From Mesomycoplasma ovipneumoniae (GTDB lineage Bacteria > Bacillota_I > Bacilli_A > Mycoplasmatales > Metamycoplasmataceae), in the NCBI RefSeq assembly GCF_024758565.1, contig NZ_CP079199.1, positions 611,501-675,500 of the forward strand: a DNA stretch of 64,000 bases, written 5' to 3'. The notes below the pieces were generated by a model that saw only the letters and a list, made by a program, of their open reading frames with translations, was not told where the DNA came from and ran no database searches. A program made the translations under genes and the position numbers. The number at the start of each line of letters is the position of its first letter. Position 1 is the stretch's first letter. Shown here in pieces: positions 58,202 through 64,000 of this stretch.

Positions 58202-60616
58202 ATGAAAATGCAATTAACGCAATCTCAATATGAAGCTGTTAAACAATTAGTTGAAAAAACAAAATCATACCTCATTAATAATAAAGAAAATGATGAAAAC
58301 CAAACAAATCCAGCAAAGCTAAAAAATGCAATTTATTTTAAAGCCCCGACGGGATCAGGAAAAACTTTCATGATTCTAAACTATATTTATGAATTAATTG
58401 AATGAAATAAACAAGAAGCTGGTAAAGAATTAGTTTTTGTAATCGTAACATTATCAAGCGCTGAATTACCTAAGCAAATGGAAGAAAGTTTTAATGAATA
58501 TAAAGATTCTATAAATGATGGAAATTGAAATTTGAATATAGAGAGAATTGAAAGTCCTTCAAACTTGAAAAGAACGGCAAAAGTTGATAAAAATTATCAA
58601 TTTTTTGCCAAACCTGATTCAGTTTTTATCATGGGTGGCGCATCTTTTAAATCAAATTCTATTTTACGTGAACAAGGATCAATTGAGTCGTTTTTGTCTG
58701 AAATTAAACGAAAAGGGCAAATTCTTATTTATATAAGGGATGAGGCTCATATCGGTTCTGATATTCAAATTTCTTCAAAAGACAAATCTTTTGAGCAAAA
58801 AATGCAACTAAATGCATCATTTATATTGAAAATGACAGCAACCCCAAAAACTGATTTGCCATTAGTTCAATTATCTGAAAAGGATTTAAGAAAAGATGAT
58901 ATTCAACTTTTAAAAACTACAAAACATCATAATCTTGACTTAGAAAGAGGTAAAGATTATGATGATGAAGAAATTTTGGAAATAGCTTGTAAAAAATTTA
59001 ATGAAATTAAAGAACAATATAATGATAATAATAAAGAGCCTGGTTTAGTCGGTATTAACCCTGCAATGCTAATTCAAATTGACAATAGCAGTGAAAAAGA
59101 TGCCCAAAAGGCACAAAAATTTGATGAAAATATTAAAAAAATAATTAAAATACTGGAAAAGCATAATCTTAGCTGGGTCAAATATTTTAAACAAGATGAA
59201 AAAGAAAGTAATTTGCGTCAAAAATCTAATTTCACATTGCGTGATATTTCTAGAGATATGTCTTCAGTTGATGTAATAATTTTTAAAATTGGCCCTGCAA
59301 TAGGATGAAATATTCCAAGAGCATGCATGCTAGTCCAACTTAGAAATATTTCATCATCTAATTTAAGTATTCAAACAATTGGAAGAATAAAAAGAAATCC
59401 TTGCCCTTTGTATGAAGATTTAAAACATAATTCCATTGCTCATGAATACTTTATTTATAGTAATGTCGACCCTAAGGATAAAAATGTGCTTAAACTTGTT
59501 TTGAAGGAAGAATATAAAGATCACACATTTATATCAGGCCAAATCGAACTTCCTGGAACACTTGTTGAAAATAGAAGTAAAATAATTAATTATGAACAAT
59601 ATTGAAACAATTTTAAAAATGAATTTAACAATGACACTAAGAAGGAAGAAGTTAAAGCAATTTTTGAAGACCGTTTGTCAGAATATGAACGCTATTATAA
59701 AGTCAATAAATTTATTTCTATCGATACCGAAGAATATGGTTCAGCAAGATTGATTAAATCAAAAATTTCCAACATTGTCGAATTAGAATTAGCAATTATT
59801 AGACTTAAAAACAATTTAAAAAAGTATTTTACTTCTAAAATTTGAGACTTTTTTGACAAAATTAAACAAAAATTTTTGGAAGATAGGAAAATAAATGAAC
59901 AAATTTTACAATTAATTATTTTGTTAGAATTCGGGCGAGATCTTGCTAAAATTTATAAAAAAACAATTAAAAACCAAGTTGAAAACGCTCAGTATAAACT
60001 TAATTTTGAAGAACCTTTGCCTGAAAAAATTGAATTTAATAGTTCTGAAAACGATAAATTGGTGGCAACTAATGATTCCTTTGGTTATGAAACAATTGAT
60101 GAAAAAACATCAGAAGATAATCTCCCGTTAGATTCAGATGCAGAACAGTCTTTTGCAAATGAATTAATAAACATAAGTGAATCAGATCCAAATATTCGTT
60201 TTTGAGCTAAAAACCCAGCCCATACTAAGTTAGGTTTTCAATACATTAACGGAAATGAAATTGCAAATTCATATCCTGATTTTTTGGTTAGTAAAAACGG
60301 AAATTATTTTTATTTTGAAATCAAAAATTATGATAATGATTTAGATCCTAAAAAAACCCAATTATTAATAAGTGGTTATAATAAATATTTCAAAGAAAAA
60401 CAAATAAACCCAAAAAATTTAACCTTAGCTGTTTGTTGAGTTCGTGCTAACCCCAAACGCCTTTATTTTGCTGGATCTTCTAATTTAGAGGAAATTCGAG
60501 ATAAAATTGATTTTAATAAAATAACAGAAAGAGATATTAATGATATTAGCAATGAAGAATTTGAAAAAATAAGAAAAAAACTTCCGTCAATGTCTTTAAT
60601 CAAAATTATAAATTAA
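58202..60616 (+). CDS. Type III restriction enzyme subunit Res
   Basis: The 804-aa protein is open throughout (TGA as Trp). The superfamily 2 helicase part shows Walker A APTGSGKT, Walker B RDEAH (DEAD-box place), motif III TATP and motif VI QTIGRIKRNP. The C-terminal nuclease motif is PDFLVSKNGNYFYFEIK (PD-x-ExK). It needs a Mod partner for site recognition and cleavage, so with both mod genes out of frame it should be inactive. It starts 4 bases after mod2, and translation is likely coupled to that gene or shared by both through one transcript. Confidence 0.93.
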
Positions 60617-60641
60617 ATGATAAATAATCATTGCTAAAAAT

Positions 60642-60668
60642 AAAAAAGCCTATAATTCATAGGTTTTT
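60642..60668 (+). terminator. Terminator after res
   Basis: AAAAAAGCCTAT pairs with ATAGGTTTTT, with a short loop and T-run, 26 bases after the res stop. It closes the restriction-modification locus. Confidence 0.7.
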
Positions 60669-60764
60669 GTGCTTTTCAAATATAAAATAAAGCCATTTTC
60701 AAATTTGAAACTAACTTGAAAATGGCTAATTTTATTTAACTTTGTATAGAAATTTATTTTTGGG

Positions 60765-60965
60765 TTATTTTTTAAAAAAAAGATAAAAACCTGAAATTAT
60801 AAAGACAAAAGAAAATACAAAAAATATAAAAATTACAAGTCTAATTATCTCTTTTTTAAAATCTGATCAGTTTTGATTGCGTTTCTTTTGATAAAATCAA
60901 AGAAAAATAGCAATCAAAAACAGGAAAATGGCAATTAAAATTGAAAAAATTAAATATAAAATCAT
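60765..60965 (-). CDS. Small two-helix membrane protein after the aldolase gene
   Basis: A 66-codon frame on the minus strand uses two TGA codons as Trp. The product has two strongly hydrophobic helices (about 2-23 and 41-62) joined by a short basic loop (YQKKRNQNWSDFKKE). It begins 6 bases after the aldolase stop and has no clear ribosome binding site, so it would rely on coupling. Function unknown. Confidence 0.55.
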
Positions 60966-60971
60966 AAGATT

Positions 60972-61802
60972 TTATGATAATTCAAGGTAAAAAAGCACTT
61001 TTTGGATCATTTTTTCAATTCCTTTTTGATTAATTTTTCTAATGTCATAACTTTTAGGGTTTTCTTGAAAATATTTTTCAACTTCGTTAGAAAAATTAAC
61101 TAAAAGGTCAGTGCCAACGTTAATTTTGTTAATTCCAAAATTGATTGCTTTTTTAATCTCTTCTAGAGAAAGGCCACTGGTTCCGTGCATAACAAGTGGG
61201 ATTTTATAGTCTTTTTTAAAGTTTTTAACTAAATCTCAATCCAAATTAGCCTTTTTTTTGTAAATTCCGTGCGCGGTTCCAAAAGCAATTGCAAGAAGAT
61301 CTGGCTCTGTTTTTTGGTAGAATTTTTTAACACTATCAATTTCAAGAATTTGTTCAGTATTTTCTTGATGACCAATTTCTTTGCCGCCAATTTGACCTAT
61401 TTCTAGCTCGAGAAAAACATTTTTTTTATCAGCAATTGATTTAGCTTTTAGTGATTTTTCGATATTTTCATTAATTGGAAAATTTGAACCATCAAACATT
61501 GCAGAATTAAAACCAAATTCAAGGTATTTTTCAAAAAGATTTAAATCATCACAGTGATCAAGATGAAAAATAAATTTACCAGAGGAATTTTGAATCGCTG
61601 ATAAAATCATAGGTGCTAAAATTTCAATGCGCGAATATTTTATTGCCCCTTGGCTTACCTGAATAATTAAAGGTTTTTGGGAAATTTCCCCGGCTTTAAT
61701 TACGGCCAAAAGTGTTTCTAAATTTAAAACATTAAAAGCAAAAATTGCTTTATTTTCTGCATTTAGTTTCAAAAATACAAATCTTGGATCAATAAGTGCC
61801 AT
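60972..61802 (-). CDS. Class II fructose-bisphosphate (or related sugar-bisphosphate) aldolase
   Basis: The 276-aa zinc aldolase contains FHLDHCDD (first His ligand and catalytic Asp), LELEIGQIGGKE, the AIAFGTAHGIYK His ligand and VMHGTSGLS (third His), ending with the GINKINVGTDL phosphate loop. It cleaves a ketose-1,6-bisphosphate into triose phosphates. TGA at 61236 is Trp (NLDWDLV). Its operon with nagB and a PTS makes fructose-1,6- or tagatose-1,6-bisphosphate plausible. I cannot decide between them from sequence alone. Confidence 0.9.
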
Positions 61803-61870
61803 TATTTTCCTATTATTATTTTCCTATTATTATTTTCCTATTATTATTTTCCTATTATTATTTTCCTATT
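61801..61870 (-). repeat. 14-bp tandem repeat across the PTS-aldolase junction
   Basis: Five units of TAATAGGAAAATAA type (minus strand) span the PTS stop codon and the aldolase ribosome binding site. Each unit carries an AGGA followed by ATAAT. Copy number sets the distance between the two genes without touching either reading frame. Confidence 0.9.
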
Positions 61871-63639
61871 ATTTTGCGTACGTGATCGGCAACAAATTCA
61901 ACATCAGTGCCAACTATAATTTGTAAACCTTTATTGCCAACACGAACGATTCCGCGACCACCAGCTGCAAGAATTTTTGCATCTAACTGTTCATCTTTTT
62001 TATTATCTTTAACAATAAGTCGCAATCTTGTTGCACAATTTGAGACTTCTTCAATGTTTTCCTTACCTATAATTTCAATAAAGTTTAGTGCCATTTTTTC
62101 ATACTGGTCACTAACCTTATCCTTGTTTTGCGCTATATTTTCATTATGCGGGTCTGTTTTTTTAGTGCTGTTAGTTTCTAAATTTTCATTATTAGTGCTT
62201 ATTTCGGTTTCAATTTTGTCTTCACGACCTAAGGTTTTAATATCAAACTTTTTAATGAAAAAGTAAAAACTTGAGCCTTGAATTAAAAACATTATTGCTG
62301 AAAATGCCCAAATTCATAGTGGATTTGCCATAATTCCGCTATTTTTTGCAAAGGCTCAAGAACGTGGGAAAGAGACAATATAGTCAATAAATCCGGCACT
62401 AAATCCAATTCCGATACTCATTCCAGTTCATGTCACGAACATATAAATTAATGAAGTAAGAAAAGCATTTAAAAGTCATAAAAGTGGTGAAATAAAAATA
62501 AAAGTAAAAATTAAAGGTTCATCAATTCCAGTAAGAAAACTTACAAGTGTTGCTCCTGCCAAAAAAGTAGTAATTGTTTTCCGATTTTCCCGTTTTGCGG
62601 CAAAAATCATTGCCACAGCAGCGCCAGGAAGCCCACCTAAATATAAGGGAAAAAATCCGGTTGTAAAACCACCAGAACCAATAATTCCGGCATTAAATGC
62701 AGTTATATCTCCATTTACAGTATGAATATCGCCAACATTTGCAATGGTATTTCCCACTGAATCAATAACAGGACTAATTAATACACCTTCAATTGGTAAT
62801 TGGAATCAAACAAAAGTATTTAAAATATGATGAAGTCCAAAAGGCTGAAGAAGTCGATTAAGAAATGCATAAACTGAGACATAAAATCCCCGAGCATAAC
62901 GATTGGCGCTTTGATCTGAAAGGGCTGAGCCAATTTTAATTAGTCCATATTGAGCCCAAGGTCAAATAATTGCAAAAAATAACCCAAGCGGAATTATTGA
63001 TAAAATTCCTAACATTGGCACAAATCTTCTCCCACCAAAAAATGAAAGTGTCTGCGGTAGTTTAACGTTTTTGTACTTATTGTACAAAAACGCAACAACA
63101 ATTCCGACAACAATACCGCCAATAACCCCTGAATCTAATTGGTAGACGGGCTTGCCAGCTTTTAGGAAATACAAAAGTTGCGTTAAACCTTTAAGTTCGC
63201 CTGATTCGGCAACCAAAACTTTTGAATAAATTGCCTCAGCAAGTTGGTTTTGTTTTAAAAGCGCTGTCATTCCGTATCAAACAACAGCACCAACAAGCGC
63301 GGCTTCGCCACGATTATCTTTGGCAAAACCAAACGAGATCCCGATTGCAAAAATAATTGCCAAATTATCAAAAACAATTCCACCTGGAGTTGAAATTAGT
63401 CGCCCGATAAATTTTTGTGCCTCCGAAATTCCGATAGAACCATTTGCCGAAGGATCTTGAATTAATGCGCCAATTCTTAATAAAAGTGCAGCAATTGGCA
63501 AAACTGCAATTGGAAACATAAGTGATTTTCCAAGTCGTTGTAATTGATTTAAAATCCGATTGAAAACCGAATTTTCTGATTTATGTGATTTTTGCTTTGG
63601 AGTAATTTTTTTAATTTTACCAGAAAATTTAACGGTCAT
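61858..63639 (-). CDS. PTS sugar transporter EIICB (glucose/N-acetylglucosamine family)
   Basis: The 593-aa protein has an EIIC domain of about ten helices (residues 30-470) with AGIIGSGGFTTGFFPLYLGGLPGAA and GIDEPLIFTFIF, typical of the Glc family. A polar linker (about 470-510) leads to a C-terminal EIIB domain with the phosphorylated Cys535 in VSNCATRLRL and GGRGIVRVGNKGLQIIVGTDVEFVA. No EIIA domain is fused. Neighbouring nagB suggests N-acetylglucosamine or glucosamine as substrate. TGA codons are Trp. GAAAGGTATTAA precedes the ATG. Confidence 0.9.
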
Positions 63640-63660
63640 TTAATACCTTTCAATTTTTTT

Positions 63661-64000
63661 TTAGTAAAAAATTGCTTTATCAAGTGTTTCTTTTGATAAT
63701 TTAGATGCAGCTTCTTTGTCTAAAATGAAAGTACAATTTGGATGCAATTGTAAAAAAGAAGCAGTAATTTCTGAATTAGGCTTTTCTTCTAACATTTGTT
63801 TTGTAACGTTTGCTTTATGCAAACCAAAAGAAACCATAATTGCTTTTTTTGTGTGTTTTAAAATTGTTTGAACTCCCATTGTCATTGCTTGTTTTGGACA
63901 CTGGTCAAAATTGGAAAATTTCCCTTTTTTAACCATATCAATAATTGTTTCATCTGTTAAATTAGTAACATGAGTTGTTGAATTAAAAGGTGTTCCAGGC
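63661..64000 (-). CDS. nagB: Glucosamine-6-phosphate deaminase (5' part outside window)
   Basis: The last 112 residues are present. They include PGTPFNSTTHVTNLTDET and the AMTMGVQTIL and LQLHPNCTFILDKEAAS blocks of NagB, which converts glucosamine-6-phosphate to fructose-6-phosphate and ammonia. The PTS gene starts 21 bases after its stop, so import and first catabolic step are in one operon. Confidence 0.93.
   Translation of the reverse strand, partial: PGTPFNSTTHVTNLTDETIIDMVKKGKFSNFDQCPKQAMTMGVQTILKHTKKAIMVSFGLHKANVTKQMLEEKPNSEITASFLQLHPNCTFILDKEAASKLSKETLDKAIFY

Overview
The window is AT-rich mollicute DNA read with genetic code 4. In-frame TGA codons fall at conserved Trp positions in nearly every long gene (NusB, GlyA, SecDF, HisS, AspS, NrdF, PTS). 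The P97/P102-type adhesin pair, the many surface lipoproteins and the gene content point to the Mycoplasma (Mesomycoplasma) hyopneumoniae group. I cannot name the species from the sequence alone.

Layout: 1-3134 (minus): tlyA (cut by the window edge), an unnamed small gene, nusB with an N-terminal extension, and deoB. 3210-7359 (plus): a C39-peptidase ABC exporter, a coupled small membrane protein, ybeY, cdd, era. 7615-8976: a stand-alone dihydrolipoamide dehydrogenase. 10072-14335: a GDSL lipase lipoprotein, an MFS transporter and glpQ, which look like a glycerophosphodiester-use cassette. 15062-22131: glyA (minus), secDF, hisS-aspS. 22956-31540: a MacB-like ABC transporter (minus) and a 1976-aa lipoprotein ending in a DUF31/MIP-type serine protease. 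32467-39537: P97-like and P102-like adhesin genes. 39660-44468: a small membrane protein, nrdF-nrdI-nrdE, and a dimeric-type dUTPase. 45146-48531 (minus): gcvH-L, SirTM-type sirtuin, lipoate ligase and Old-Yellow-Enzyme genes. 48951-54141: a broken secreted-protein gene followed by two MacB-like ABC transporters. 54420-60616: a type III restriction-modification locus with two mod genes and one res. 60765-64000 (minus): nagB, PTS EIICB, a class II aldolase and a small membrane protein.

Three things stand out. (1) Five copies of a 590-730 bp repeat with inverted termini sit between gene blocks. Each carries a consensus promoter beside a long poly-A tract, a Shine-Dalgarno sequence with a four-codon ORF, a hairpin with compensatory base changes, and (in four copies) a terminator at its far end. 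It looks like a non-autonomous mobile element encoding a structured RNA, and I do not recognise it. (2) The two tandem mod genes each contain a (GA)n tract inside the reading frame. Both are out of frame as sequenced, while the shared res gene is intact, so this is a two-switch phase-variable methylation locus. (3) NrdF carries the Val/Pro/Lys replacements of the metal-free class Ie ribonucleotide reductase subunit, and the sirtuin/GcvH-L operon lacks its usual macrodomain gene.

Metabolically the genes fit a parasite that imports amino sugars (PTS, NagB, aldolase), host-lipid breakdown products (lipase, MFS, GlpQ) and lipoate. It makes dNTPs with a metal-independent reductase and invests heavily in surface proteins, proteases and exporters. 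I saw no rRNA, tRNA or CRISPR array.
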